NCBI RefSeq assembly: GCF_018390595.1
Contig: NZ_JAHBAV010000008.1
Coordinates: 16,884-80,883 of the forward strand
Direction of reading: 5' to 3'
Length of the DNA stretch: 64,000 bases
Source: Dietzia massiliensis
Lineage (GTDB): Bacteria > Actinomycetota > Actinomycetes > Mycobacteriales > Mycobacteriaceae
The notes below the pieces were generated by a model. That model did no database searches and was not told the DNA's origin. It saw only the letters and a list, made by a program, of their open reading frames with translations. Made by a program: the position numbers and the translations under genes. This document shows positions 51,833 to 62,749 of this stretch, one piece after another. Within the stretch, counting starts at the first letter, position 1. Each line of letters starts with the position of its first letter.

Positions 51833-53944
51833 TCACTCGCCGGTCGCCTTGGCGATGATCTCCTTGGCCACGCTCGCCGGAACCTCGGCGTAGTGGGAGA
51901 AGACCATCGAGTAGTTCGCCCGGCCCTGCGTCTTCGACCGGAGGTCGCCGACGTAGCCGAACATCTCGGAAAGCGGCACGTTGGCCTTCACGACGCGGGC
52001 GCCGGAGCGCTCCTCCATCGCGATGACCTGGCCGCGGCGGGAGTTGAGGTCGCCGATGACGTCACCCATGTAGTCCTCGGGCGTCACGACCTCGACGGCC
52101 ATGAGCGGCTCAAGGATCACGGGCTGGCACTTGCGGGCAGCCTCCTTGAAGGCCATCGAACCCGCGACCTTGAACGCCATCTCGGACGAGTCCACCTCGT
52201 GGTACGCACCGTCGACCAGGGTCGCCTTGACGTTGACCATCGGGTACCCGGCGAGGATGCCGTACTGCATCGCGTCCTGGATGCCGGCGTCCACGGAGGG
52301 GATGTACTCCTTGGGCACGCGGCCACCGGTGACCTTGTCGCTGAACTCGTAGGTCGAGCCCTCTTCGACGGCCTCCTGGTCGAGGGGCTCCAGCGCGATC
52401 TGCACCTTCGCGAACTGACCGGAACCACCGGTCTGCTTCTTGTGGGTGTAGTCGTACTTGTCGATCGAGCCCTTGATGGTCTCGCGGTACGCGACCTGGG
52501 GCTTACCGACGTTGGCCTCGACCTTGAACTCGCGCTTCATGCGGTCCACGAGGACGTCCAGGTGCAGCTCGCCCATGCCGCCGATGACCGTCTGCCCGGT
52601 CTCCTCGTCCAGACGCACGGAGAAGGTGGGGTCCTCCTCGGCGAGCTTCTGGATGGCGGTCGACAGCTTCTCCTGGTCGGCCTTGGTCTTGGGCTCGATC
52701 GAGACGTCGATGACCGGGTCCGGGAACGTCATCGACTCGAGGACGACCTGGTTGTTCAGGTCGCACAGCGTGTCACCGGTGGTGGTGTCCTTGAGTCCGA
52801 TGAAGGCGTAGATGTTGCCGGCCACGGCCTCGTCGACCGGGTTCTCCTTGTTGGCGTGCATCTGGAAGAGCTTGCCGACGCGCTCCTTCTTGCCCTTGGT
52901 CGAGTTGGCGACCTGGGCACCCGGCTCGACACGACCCGAGTAGACGCGCACGAACGTGAGCTTGCCGAAGAAGGGGTGCACGGCGATCTTGAACGCCAGC
53001 GCGGAGAACGGCTCGTCCTTGGACGGCTTCCGCAGGATCTCGGTCTCCTCGTCGCCGACCTTGTGGCCGTGGACCTCACCGATGTCGAGCGGGGTCGGGA
53101 GGAAGTCGATGACCGCGTTGAGCATCGGCTGGACACCCTTGTTCTTGTACGCGGAACCGCACAGAACGGGATACACCTCGGAGTTGACGGTCATCTTGCG
53201 GATGGCCGCCTTGATCTCGTCGAGGGTCAGCTCTTCGCCGCCGAAGTACTTCTCCATGAGCTCTTCGCTGCTCTCGGCGACGGTCTCGAGGAGCTTCTCG
53301 CGGTACTCCTCGGCCTTCTCCTGGAGCTCGGCCGGGATGTCCTGGATCTGCGCCTCGGAACCGATCTCGGTCTTGCCCGGCCAGACGTGGGCCTTCATGG
53401 TCAGCAGGTCGACGATGCCGTCGAACTGGTCCTCGGCACCGATCGGCAGCTGCAGGACCAGCGGCTTGGCACCGAGACGGTCGATGATGGTCTGGACCGT
53501 GTAGTAGAAGTCCGCGCCCAGCTTGTCCATCTTGTTGACGAAGCAGATGCGGGGGACGTCGTACTTCTCGGCCTGGCGCCAGACCTGCTCGGACTGGGGC
53601 TCGACGCCCTCCTTGCCGTCGAAGACGGCGACGGCGCCGTCGAGCACGCGGAGCGAGCGCTCGACCTCGACGGTGAAGTCGACGTGACCCGGCGTGTCGA
53701 TGATGTTGATCTGGTTGTCGTTCCAGAAGCAGGTCACCGCGGCCGAGGTGATCGTGATGCCGCGCTCCTTCTCCTGCTCCATCCAGTCGGTGGTCGACGC
53801 GCCGTCGTGGGTCTCGCCGGCCTTGCGGTTGACACCCGTGTAGAACAGGATGCGCTCGGTCGTGGTGGTCTTACCGGCGTCGATGTGCGCCATGATGCCG
53901 ATGTTTCGGACCTTGTTGAGGTCGGTCAGCACGTCCTGTGCCAC
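51833..53944 (-). CDS. fusA: Elongation factor G
   Basis: 703 aa translocase GTPase. G motifs: [70 protein letters not shown]. Domains III-V follow ([20 protein letters not shown], and the C-terminal [20 protein letters not shown]). GTG at 53944 follows GGGAGA; the frame is open further up but without homology. 195 bp after rpsG. Confidence 0.98.
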   Translation of the reverse strand: MAQDVLTDLNKVRNIGIMAHIDAGKTTTTERILFYTGVNRKAGETHDGASTTDWMEQEKERGITITSAAVTCFWNDNQINIIDTPGHVDFTVEVERSLRVLDGAVAVFDGKEGVEPQSEQVWRQAEKYDVPRICFVNKMDKLGADFYYTVQTIIDRLGAKPLVLQLPIGAEDQFDGIVDLLTMKAHVWPGKTEIGSEAQIQDIPAELQEKAEEYREKLLETVAESSEELMEKYFGGEELTLDEIKAAIRKMTVNSEVYPVLCGSAYKNKGVQPMLNAVIDFLPTPLDIGEVHGHKVGDEETEILRKPSKDEPFSALAFKIAVHPFFGKLTFVRVYSGRVEPGAQVANSTKGKKERVGKLFQMHANKENPVDEAVAGNIYAFIGLKDTTTGDTLCDLNNQVVLESMTFPDPVIDVSIEPKTKADQEKLSTAIQKLAEEDPTFSVRLDEETGQTVIGGMGELHLDVLVDRMKREFKVEANVGKPQVAYRETIKGSIDKYDYTHKKQTGGSGQFAKVQIALEPLDQEAVEEGSTYEFSDKVTGGRVPKEYIPSVDAGIQDAMQYGILAGYPMVNVKATLVDGAYHEVDSSEMAFKVAGSMAFKEAARKCQPVILEPLMAVEVVTPEDYMGDVIGDLNSRRGQVIAMEERSGARVVKANVPLSEMFGYVGDLRSKTQGRANYSMVFSHYAEVPASVAKEIIAKATGE

Positions 53945-54139
53945 GGATTCTCCCGATTGTGAGTCGTCGGTGGCCCGTGCGGTCGGTGTCGACCGTCCGA
54001 ACCGGGTCGGTGTTACTGCCGGTACCCGCACTCGGTGCGGCCGGTACGGGCCTTGTTCAATGATGCCACCCGGCGGGTGACCACGGGACCCTGGCCGGGG
54101 GGTCGTCATCGACGCCGCCCCGGCCACGGCCCCACCGGA

Positions 54140-54610
54140 TCACCAGCGGTAGTGCGCGAACGCCCGGTTGGCCTCGGCCATCTTGTGCGTGTCCTCGCGA
54201 CGCTTGACCGCGGCACCCAGGCCGTTGGAGGCGTCCAGGATCTCGTTGGCCAGGCGCTCGACCATCGTGTTCTCGCGACGCTGCCGGGAGAAGGTCACCA
54301 GCCAGCGCATCGCCAGGGTCGTCGAACGACCGGGGCGGACCTCGACGGGCACCTGGTAGGTGGCGCCGCCGACACGACGGGAGCGGACCTCGAGGGCCGG
54401 GCGGACGTTGTCCAGGGCCTTCTTGAGGGTGATGACCGGGTCGGTCCCGGTCTTCTCGCGGCAGATCTCGAGCGCCGAGTAGACGATGCGCTCGGCGGTG
54501 GTCTTCTTGCCGTCGAGGAGGATCTTGTTCACGAGCTGCGTGACCAGCGGCGACCCGTAGACCGGGTCATTGATGAGCTGGCGCTTCGGGGCGGGACCCT
54601 TACGAGGCAT
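54140..54610 (-). CDS. rpsG: 30S ribosomal protein S7
   Basis: 156 aa: [60 protein letters not shown], ending [10 protein letters not shown]. Its ATG shares one base with the rpsL stop (TAATG). Confidence 0.98.
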   Translation of the reverse strand: MPRKGPAPKRQLINDPVYGSPLVTQLVNKILLDGKKTTAERIVYSALEICREKTGTDPVITLKKALDNVRPALEVRSRRVGGATYQVPVEVRPGRSTTLAMRWLVTFSRQRRENTMVERLANEILDASNGLGAAVKRREDTHKMAEANRAFAHYRW

Positions 54611-54981
54611 TACTTCTCCTTCTTGGCGCCGTAGCGGGAGCGGGCCTGCTTGCGGTCCTTCACACCCTGGGTGTCGAGCGAGCCGCGGATGATCTTGTAA
54701 CGGACACCCGGGAGGTCCTTCACACGACCGCCGCGCACGAGCACCATCGAGTGCTCCTGCAGGTTGTGGCCCTCACCGGGGATGTAGGCGGAGACCTCGA
54801 CGCCGCTGGTCAGGCGCACTCGGGCGACCTTACGGAGCGCGGAGTTCGGCTTCTTGGGGGTCGTGGTGTACACGCGGGTGCACACGCCGCGACGCTGAGG
54901 CGAGCCCTTGAGGGCAGCCGTCGACGTCGCCGACTTCTTGTCCTGGCGGCCCTTGCGGACCAGCTGGTTGATGGTTGGCAT
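54610..54981 (-). CDS. rpsL: 30S ribosomal protein S12
   Basis: 123 aa: [40 protein letters not shown] with wild-type Lys at the streptomycin site, and [20 protein letters not shown] with the second wild-type Lys. The sequence therefore suggests streptomycin sensitivity at this locus. ATG at 54981. First gene of the str operon, ~170-base leader. Confidence 0.98.
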   Translation of the reverse strand: MPTINQLVRKGRQDKKSATSTAALKGSPQRRGVCTRVYTTTPKKPNSALRKVARVRLTSGVEVSAYIPGEGHNLQEHSMVLVRGGRVKDLPGVRYKIIRGSLDTQGVKDRKQARSRYGAKKEK

Positions 54982-55128
54982 GAACCGACTTTCTCTAGCT
55001 GGCGGCCTCCGTCGGGGGCGACCACCGGTCTCTGGGACATGGCTCGTATCCGGACTCTCGCGCACCTGTCGCCGCGCACGGGCGACCTCGTCAGCCGCTC
55101 TCGCTGGCCTACAGGGCACGATCCTCCA

Positions 55129-55145
55129 GCTCGCATACTGCGAGC
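55129..55145. promoter_or_regulatory. Inverted repeat GCTCGCA-N3-TGCGAGC in the rpsL leader
   Basis: Perfect 7-bp arms with a 3-base spacer, starting a few bases after the predicted rpsL transcription start. It could be an operator or a 5' mRNA hairpin. The binding factor is unknown. Confidence 0.55.
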
Positions 55146-55155
55146 ACGATGGTCA

Positions 55156-55185
55156 AGCCTAACCGCCGGAAGGAGTGGCGGTCAA
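55156..55185 (-). promoter_or_regulatory. rpsL (str) operon promoter (TTGACC-18-TAGGCT)
   Basis: Minus strand -35 TTGACC (55185-55180), 18-bp spacer, -10 TAGGCT (55161-55156). The -35 box overlaps the stop codon of the upstream tetR gene. Start point near 55149. Confidence 0.8.
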
Positions 55186-55832
55186 AATGAGGCATTAGCG
55201 ACGTCCCCGGCCGGCGACCCGGGGGTCTCCGCGAGGACGCCGTCGAGGGTCTGCGCCCAGAACCGCACGATCTTCTCACGTCTCTCGGAGTCATCCGAGA
55301 GGACGTCGGCGAGGCCGAGCCCGCGGGCGAGGTCGAGGGTGGTCTGGAGCCCGCGTCGCACGCGGACGTCGCCGGCGTCGCGGCCGAGTGCCGCCGCGGC
55401 GATGGCCAGCACCTCGCGGGACATGTGGTTCTCGAGGGGCAGGACCCTGTCGCGGAGCGCCGGATCGCTCGCCGCGGCGGTCCATACGTGCAGGGCGGCC
55501 TTGAACAGGTCCGAGGTGTAGTGCTGGACGATGAAACCCACCACGGCCACGGTGCGCTCGGGGCCGGGCTCGGGCAGGTCGAGTCCGCCACGTCGGACGT
55601 CGGAGATGCGCTGCTCGATCATGTGCCCGAGCGCGGCGGTGATGAGGTCCTCGCGGGTCGGGAAGTGGTGCTGGGCGGCGCCCCGTGAGACGCCGGCGGC
55701 GGCGGCCACCGCCCCGACGGTGGTGGCCGCCCAGCCCTGGGTGGCGAGGAGGTCGATGGAGGCACCGAGCAGTCGCTCCCGCGTGATGCGGCTGCGGTCC
55801 TGCTTTGGCGCGCGCTGCTCTGGTGCCGTCAT
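55182..55832 (-). CDS. TetR-family regulator of the acyl-CoA/alcohol operon
   Basis: 216 aa. The N-terminal HTH is ITRERLLGASIDLLATQGWA, then VGAVAAAAGVSRGAAQHHFP and TREDLI, a strong TetR match. The C-terminal ligand domain is helical (VGFIVQHYTSDLFKAALHVW). It lies 11 bp after the alcohol dehydrogenase gene, last in the operon. It is the best candidate to bind the 30-bp near-palindrome at 57023-57052; an acyl-CoA or alcohol-derived ligand is inferred. Confidence 0.9.
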   Translation of the reverse strand: MTAPEQRAPKQDRSRITRERLLGASIDLLATQGWAATTVGAVAAAAGVSRGAAQHHFPTREDLITAALGHMIEQRISDVRRGGLDLPEPGPERTVAVVGFIVQHYTSDLFKAALHVWTAAASDPALRDRVLPLENHMSREVLAIAAAALGRDAGDVRVRRGLQTTLDLARGLGLADVLSDDSERREKIVRFWAQTLDGVLAETPGSPAGDVANASF

Positions 55833-55843
55833 CGGTCCTCCTG

Positions 55844-56977
55844 TTACCAGTCCTGCTCGTCGTAGATGATCACACCGCGGAGGTTCTTGCCGTCACGCAT
55901 GTCCTGGTAGCCCTGGTTGATCTCCTCGAGCCGGTAGGTCTTGGTGATGAGTTCGTCGAGCTTGAGGTTGCCCGCCCGGTACTGGTGCAGCAGGTGTGGG
56001 ATCTGCTTGCGCGGACCGGTGCCGCCGAAGATAGCCCCCTGCAGGGTCTTCTGCTGCATCGCCAGGTCGAGGATCGAGATCTGGGCGTCGACCGCGTTCA
56101 TGTCGCCGAGCCCCACCACCACGCACCGCCGCCCCTTACCCGTGAGCAGCAGCCCCGGGAGCAGGTCCTTGCCCTCGACGACGCCCATGGTGAGGATGAC
56201 GAGGTCGGCCATGCGGCCCCAGCTGATCTCCCCCACCAGCCCCATCGCCTCGTCCATCGAGGCGCAGGTGTGGGTCGCGCCGAACTCCACGGCCTTCTCC
56301 CGCTTGAACTCGACCGGGTCGACCGCGACGATGGCGCGGGCGCCCGCGGCCGCCGCGCCCTGCACGGAGTTGATGCCGATGCCGCCCACGCCGACGACCA
56401 CGACGATGTCGCCCTCCTTGGCGCCGCCGATCTCCGTGGCGGATCCCCAGCCCGTGCACACGCCACAACCCAGCAGGGCCGCCTTGTCGAGGGGGATGTC
56501 CTTCTCGATCTTGATGACCGACGACTGGTGCACCGTGACGTGGGGCGCGAAGGTGCCGAGGACGCACATGGTGGCGACGTCGGTCCCGTCCGCGGTGTGG
56601 ACCCGGTACCCGCCGTCGCTGATCGCCCGCCCGCTGAGCAGGCCGGCGCCGTTGTCGCAGAGGTTCTGCAGCCCCTCGGAGCAGGGCGGGCAGGTCCCAC
56701 AGGCGGGGATGAAGGCCAGGACGACGTGATCGCCCTCCTCGAGTCCGATCACCCCCTCCCCCACCTTCGTGATCACGCCGGCCCCCTCGTGACCGCCCAT
56801 GATCGGGTAGGACTCGAACTGCAGGTCGCCGGTGAGCAGGTGCTCGTCGGAGTGGCAGAGGCCTGACGCTGCCAGCTTGATCTGGACCTCCCCGGCCTTG
56901 GGATCGTCGATGTCGACGTCGACGATCTCCCAGCCGTCCTGCTTCGGCTCCCGGATGATGGCGGCCTTGGTGCGCAT
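55844..56977 (-). CDS. NDMA-dependent (mycofactocin-linked) zinc alcohol dehydrogenase
   Basis: 377 aa medium-chain zinc alcohol dehydrogenase. Catalytic zinc ligands: Cys41 (GLCHSDE), His63/Glu64 (GGHEGAG), Cys171 (LLGCGV). Structural zinc: Cys93, 96, 99 and 107 (PACGTCPPCSEGLQNLC). The nucleotide site is VGVGGIGINS (~195-204). The N-terminus and the LLGCGVCTGWGSA and DPVEFKREKAVEFGA blocks are those of the NDMA-dependent family, whose tightly bound NADH is reoxidised by an external acceptor, taken to be mycofactocin. An mft cluster is 50 kb away in this window. ATG at 56977 follows GAGGAGAC. Probable substrates are primary alcohols. Confidence 0.9.
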   Translation of the reverse strand: MRTKAAIIREPKQDGWEIVDVDIDDPKAGEVQIKLAASGLCHSDEHLLTGDLQFESYPIMGGHEGAGVITKVGEGVIGLEEGDHVVLAFIPACGTCPPCSEGLQNLCDNGAGLLSGRAISDGGYRVHTADGTDVATMCVLGTFAPHVTVHQSSVIKIEKDIPLDKAALLGCGVCTGWGSATEIGGAKEGDIVVVVGVGGIGINSVQGAAAAGARAIVAVDPVEFKREKAVEFGATHTCASMDEAMGLVGEISWGRMADLVILTMGVVEGKDLLPGLLLTGKGRRCVVVGLGDMNAVDAQISILDLAMQQKTLQGAIFGGTGPRKQIPHLLHQYRAGNLKLDELITKTYRLEEINQGYQDMRDGKNLRGVIIYDEQDW

Positions 56978-57022
56978 TCGTGTCTCCTCGGATGAGAAAG
57001 GGTGATGAGCGAGAAAGGATGA

Positions 57023-57052
57023 TGTGACACCGGTCATGTGACCAGTGTCACA
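57023..57052. promoter_or_regulatory. 30-bp near-perfect palindrome upstream of the alcohol dehydrogenase
   Basis: Outer arms TGTGACAC/GTGTCACA and inner arms GGTCA/TGACC around a 2-base centre; 26 of 30 positions are symmetric. It sits 46 bp before the dehydrogenase ATG, between echA7 and the dehydrogenase gene. It looks like a TetR operator; as RNA it could also form an intercistronic hairpin. Confidence 0.7.
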
Positions 57053-57059
57053 GCCCAAC

Positions 57060-57899
57060 CTACTCCGACTCTGCTGCCCAGGAGGGCTGTCTGCGTTCCA
57101 GGAACGCCGTCATCCCCTCGGCGACCTCGGAGGTACCGAACAGGCGGGCCGTGATGCCCGCCAGGTCCTCGCCCCGGGCGTCCAACTCGGCGAGCAATGG
57201 TGCGCTGAGCAGGGCCTTGTTCTCCTCGAGGCCTTGTGGTGAGCAGGGCCTGAACGCCGCGACGAGCTCGTCGACGGCGGGGTCGAGGTCCTCCACGGCC
57301 TCGGAGAGCAGCCCGATCGCCCGTGCATGGGCGGCATCGAACTTCTCGCCCGTCAGCAGTGCCCGGGTGAGGTCACGCGAGTTCACGCGCGCCGCCAGCG
57401 GTACCGAGATCATGGCCGCGGCGAGACCGAGGCGGACCTCGGTCAGTGCGAACGTCGAGGCCGGGCCGGCCAGCGCGAAGTCGCATGCCGCCACCAGTCC
57501 CATCCCGCCTGCACGGACGTGTCCGTCGACGGCCGCGATCACCGGTTTGGGATGGGACACGATCGCCCGCAGCAGGTTCAGGAAGATCCGGGTCCGCTCG
57601 GCCGCCTGCTCCTCCGGAGTGCTCTCCGAACCGGCGGCCGAGGCCTCCGAGAGGTCCGCCCCGGCGCAGAACGTGCCGCCCGCGTGCCCGAGCACCACCA
57701 CCCGGGCGGTGTCCTCGTCGGCCGCGCGATCGAGCGCGGCATGGAGTTGCTCGACGAGAGCCGTGGAGATGGCGTTCCGGTTGTGCTGCGAGTCGAGGGT
57801 GAGGCGGGCGGCACCGCCGGAGACCTCGTAGCGCACCAGGGACCGACCGGCCCCGGCCTGATCACTCATGGTCCGATCACTCATCGCCTGGTCACTCAT
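57060..57899 (-). CDS. echA7: Enoyl-CoA hydratase (EchA7-like)
   Basis: 279 aa crotonase. The oxyanion-hole segments are VVVLGHAGGTFCAGADLSEA and DGHVRAGGMGLVAACDFALA; the C-terminal helices are intact. The N-terminus holds three near-identical MSD(Q/R)(A/T) units, each beginning with an in-frame ATG (57899, 57884, 57869). ATG at 57899 has a GGGGCG site. It hydrates 2-enoyl-CoA in the pathway encoded upstream. Position and neighbours match M. tuberculosis echA7 after fadE12. Confidence 0.88.
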   Translation of the reverse strand: MSDQAMSDRTMSDQAGAGRSLVRYEVSGGAARLTLDSQHNRNAISTALVEQLHAALDRAADEDTARVVVLGHAGGTFCAGADLSEASAAGSESTPEEQAAERTRIFLNLLRAIVSHPKPVIAAVDGHVRAGGMGLVAACDFALAGPASTFALTEVRLGLAAAMISVPLAARVNSRDLTRALLTGEKFDAAHARAIGLLSEAVEDLDPAVDELVAAFRPCSPQGLEENKALLSAPLLAELDARGEDLAGITARLFGTSEVAEGMTAFLERRQPSWAAESE

Positions 57900-57909
57900 G
57901 TCACGCCCC

Positions 57910-59091
57910 TCAGTAGCTCTTCGGCAGCCCGAGCGAATGCTGGGCGACGTAGTTGAGGATCATCTCCCGGCTGACGGGCGCGATCCGGGGCAGCCGGGAC
58001 GCGGCGAGCATCCCCGCCAGGCCGTACTCGACCGACAGTCCGTTGCCGCCGAGGGTCTGGATGGCCTGGTCGACCGAGCGGGCCGAGACCTCTCCGGAGG
58101 CGTACTTGGCCATGTTCGCGGCCTCCCCGGCGAGGTCGTCGCGGCCGGCGTCGACCAGGGCGGCGGCCTTGCGCATCATCAGCCGCGCGAGTTCCACCTC
58201 GATCTTGCACTGCGCGAGAGGATGGGCGACACCCTGGTGCGCGCCGATGGGGGTCTTCCACACGGCGCGCTCGTTGGCGTACTTCGCGGCCCGGTCCAGG
58301 GCGAAGCGCGCGGTACCGCACGCCATCCCGGAGGCCATGATGCGCTCGGGGTTGAGGCCGGCGAACAGCATGAGCATGGCGGTGTCGCCGTCGCCGATGA
58401 GCGCCTCGGCGGGCACGCGGACGTCGTCGAAGTACAGCTGGAACTGCCGCTCGGGCGTGCGGACCTCGGTGGGGATGTGCGTCCGCTCGAGGCCGGGCGC
58501 GTCGGTGGGGACCATGAACAACGCCGGTTCGAGCCGACCGGAGGTGGAGCCCTCGAGGCGCGCCACGACGAGGATCGCGTCGGCCTGGTCGACGCCGGAG
58601 ATGTACGTCTTCTGGCCGGAGATGAGGAAGTCGGAGCCGTCGCGACGGGCCGTCGTGGTGATGGCGTGCGAGTTGGACCCGGCGTCGGGTTCGGTGATCG
58701 CGAACGAGGTGATCGTCTCGCCCGACGCGATGCCCGGCAGCCAGCGCTTCTTCTGCTCCTCGGTGCCGAACCGCGAGATGATGGTGCCGTTGATGGCCGG
58801 AGAGACCACCATCATGAGCAGCCCGGCGCCGGCGGCGGAGAGCTCCTCCTCGACGATCGCGAGCTCGGTCATCCCGGCGCCGCCGCCGCCGTACTCCTCG
58901 GGCAGGTTCACGCCGAGCAGGCCGAGCTTCCCGGCCTCGGTCCACAGCTCGTCTGTGGTCTCACCCGCGTCGGACTTGGATCGCATGTACTCGAGCCCGT
59001 AGCGCGAGCCCAGGTCGTAGGCGACCTTCCGGAGCTGGGCCTGCTCGTCGGTGTCGATCACGGGGTTGGGGATCTGTGAGACGTCGGTCAT
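57910..59091 (-). CDS. fadE12: Acyl-CoA dehydrogenase (FadE12-like)
   Basis: 393 aa FAD enzyme. LPEEYGGGGAGMTELAIVEE, FAITEPDAGSNSHAITTTAR for FAD contacts, FSGQ-type KTYISGVDQADAILVV, VWKTPIGAHQGVAHPLAQCK, and the family ending HSLGLPKSY agree with FadE12. It introduces the alpha,beta double bond in an acyl-CoA. ATG at 59091, 5 bp after the accA2 stop; the stop is 10 bp before echA7. Confidence 0.92.
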   Translation of the reverse strand: MTDVSQIPNPVIDTDEQAQLRKVAYDLGSRYGLEYMRSKSDAGETTDELWTEAGKLGLLGVNLPEEYGGGGAGMTELAIVEEELSAAGAGLLMMVVSPAINGTIISRFGTEEQKKRWLPGIASGETITSFAITEPDAGSNSHAITTTARRDGSDFLISGQKTYISGVDQADAILVVARLEGSTSGRLEPALFMVPTDAPGLERTHIPTEVRTPERQFQLYFDDVRVPAEALIGDGDTAMLMLFAGLNPERIMASGMACGTARFALDRAAKYANERAVWKTPIGAHQGVAHPLAQCKIEVELARLMMRKAAALVDAGRDDLAGEAANMAKYASGEVSARSVDQAIQTLGGNGLSVEYGLAGMLAASRLPRIAPVSREMILNYVAQHSLGLPKSY

Positions 59092-59096
59092 CGTGA

Positions 59097-61139
<2,043 letters not shown>

Positions 61140-61150
61140 GGTCTCGTTCC

Positions 61151-62749
61151 TCACATCCGGAAGACGCCGAAGCGGTCGGTTCCGGCGACCTCTCCGGAGT
61201 GGATCGCGGACAGGCTGAGGCCCAGCACCGTCCGGGTGTCTCGGGGGTCGATGACGCCGTCGTCGTAGAGCATCCCGGACAGGAACGCCGGCAACGACTC
61301 GGACTCGATCTGGTCGGCGATCGCCGCCTTGAGCCCCTCGATGGTCTCGGGGTCCATCTCCTCTCCACGGGCGGCCGACGCGGCGGCCGCCACCGAGGTG
61401 ACGACGTCGGCGAGCTGCTGGCCGCCCATCACCGCGGACTTGGCGCTCGGCCAGGTGTAGAGGAATCGCGGGTCGAAGGCGCGGCCGCACATGCCGTAGT
61501 GGCCGGCGCCGTAGGACGCGGCCGTGATGAGCGACAGGTGCGGGACCTCGGAGTTGGAGACGGCGTTGATCATCATGGCGCCGTGTTTGATGATGCCGCC
61601 GCGCTCGTACTCCGAGCCGACCATGTAGCCCGTGGTGTTGTGCATGAACAGCAGCGGGGTGTCGTAGCGGTTGGCCAGTTCGATGAACTGCGTGGCCTTC
61701 TGGGCCTCCTCGCTGAAGAGCACGCCGCGGGCGTTGGCGATGATGCCGATCGGGTAGCCGTGGATCTCGGCCCACCCGGTGCACAGGCTCGCGCCGTAGA
61801 GGGGCTTGAACTCGTCGAAGTCCGAGCCGTCCACGATGCGGGCGATGATCTCGCGCGGGTCGAAGGGGATCCTGAGGTCGTCGGGCACGATCCCCAGGAG
61901 CTCGTCGGCGCTGTAGAGCGGTTCGATCACGTCCGCGCGCGGGGCGCGCCCGGCCTTGGTCCAGTTGAGGCGGCGGACGATGCCGCGGGTGATACGCGCG
62001 GCGTCGGACTCGTCGACGGCGAGGTGGTCGGCCAGCCCGGAGACCCGCGCGTGCATGTCGGCGCCACCGAGAGTCTCCTCGTCGGCGATCTCCCCGGTCG
62101 CGGCCTTGACCAACGGAGGGCCGGCCAGGAAGACCTTGGACCGCTCCTCGATCATGACGACGTGATCGCTCATACCGGGCACGTACGCGCCGCCGGCGGT
62201 GGAGTTGCCGTACACGACGGCGATGGTGGGGATGCCGGCCTTGGACAGCCGGGTGAGGTCACGGAACAGACCGCCGCCCGGGACGAAGACCTCCTTCTGC
62301 GTGGGCAGGTCGGCGCCGCCGGACTCGACGAGGCTGATGACCGGGAGCCGGTTCTTCATGGCGACGTCGTTGAGTCGCAGGATCTTGCGCAGGGTCCAGG
62401 GGTTGGAGGTGCCGCCCTTGACCGTGGGGTCGTTGGCGATGAGCAGGCACTCGACACCGGAGACCACCCCGATCCCGGCGACCACGGAGGCGCCGGTCTG
62501 GAAGTCCGAGCCCCACGCGGCGAGCGCGCACAGTTCGAGGAAGGGCGACTCGCGGTCGAGGATCATGTCGATCCGCTCGCGGGCGGTGAATTTGCCGCGC
62601 TCGCGGTGGCGGGCGACCTTGCGCTCGCCGCCGCCGGCCAGCGCCGGTTCGAGGTCGGTGGCGAGCTGGTCCAGCTTGCCCTCCATGGCCTCTCTCGCTG
62701 CGCCGAACTCGGCGCTGGTGGTGTCCAGTGTGGACCGCAGGATGGTCAT
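61151..62749 (-). CDS. accD2: Acyl-CoA carboxylase beta chain (carboxyltransferase, AccD2-like)
   Basis: 532 aa with N- and C-terminal carboxyltransferase halves. Oxyanion Gly motifs: PVISLVESGGADLPTQKEVF and YGNSTAGGAYVPGMSD in the first half, LFMHNTTGYMVGSEYERGGI and ASYGAGHYGMCGRAFDPRFL in the second. The latter resembles methylcrotonyl/geranyl-CoA carboxylase betas more than propionyl-CoA types. ATG at 62749 overlaps the fadE13 stop. It forms the holoenzyme with the alpha chain encoded next. Confidence 0.92.
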   Translation of the reverse strand: MTILRSTLDTTSAEFGAAREAMEGKLDQLATDLEPALAGGGERKVARHRERGKFTARERIDMILDRESPFLELCALAAWGSDFQTGASVVAGIGVVSGVECLLIANDPTVKGGTSNPWTLRKILRLNDVAMKNRLPVISLVESGGADLPTQKEVFVPGGGLFRDLTRLSKAGIPTIAVVYGNSTAGGAYVPGMSDHVVMIEERSKVFLAGPPLVKAATGEIADEETLGGADMHARVSGLADHLAVDESDAARITRGIVRRLNWTKAGRAPRADVIEPLYSADELLGIVPDDLRIPFDPREIIARIVDGSDFDEFKPLYGASLCTGWAEIHGYPIGIIANARGVLFSEEAQKATQFIELANRYDTPLLFMHNTTGYMVGSEYERGGIIKHGAMMINAVSNSEVPHLSLITAASYGAGHYGMCGRAFDPRFLYTWPSAKSAVMGGQQLADVVTSVAAAASAARGEEMDPETIEGLKAAIADQIESESLPAFLSGMLYDDGVIDPRDTRTVLGLSLSAIHSGEVAGTDRFGVFRM

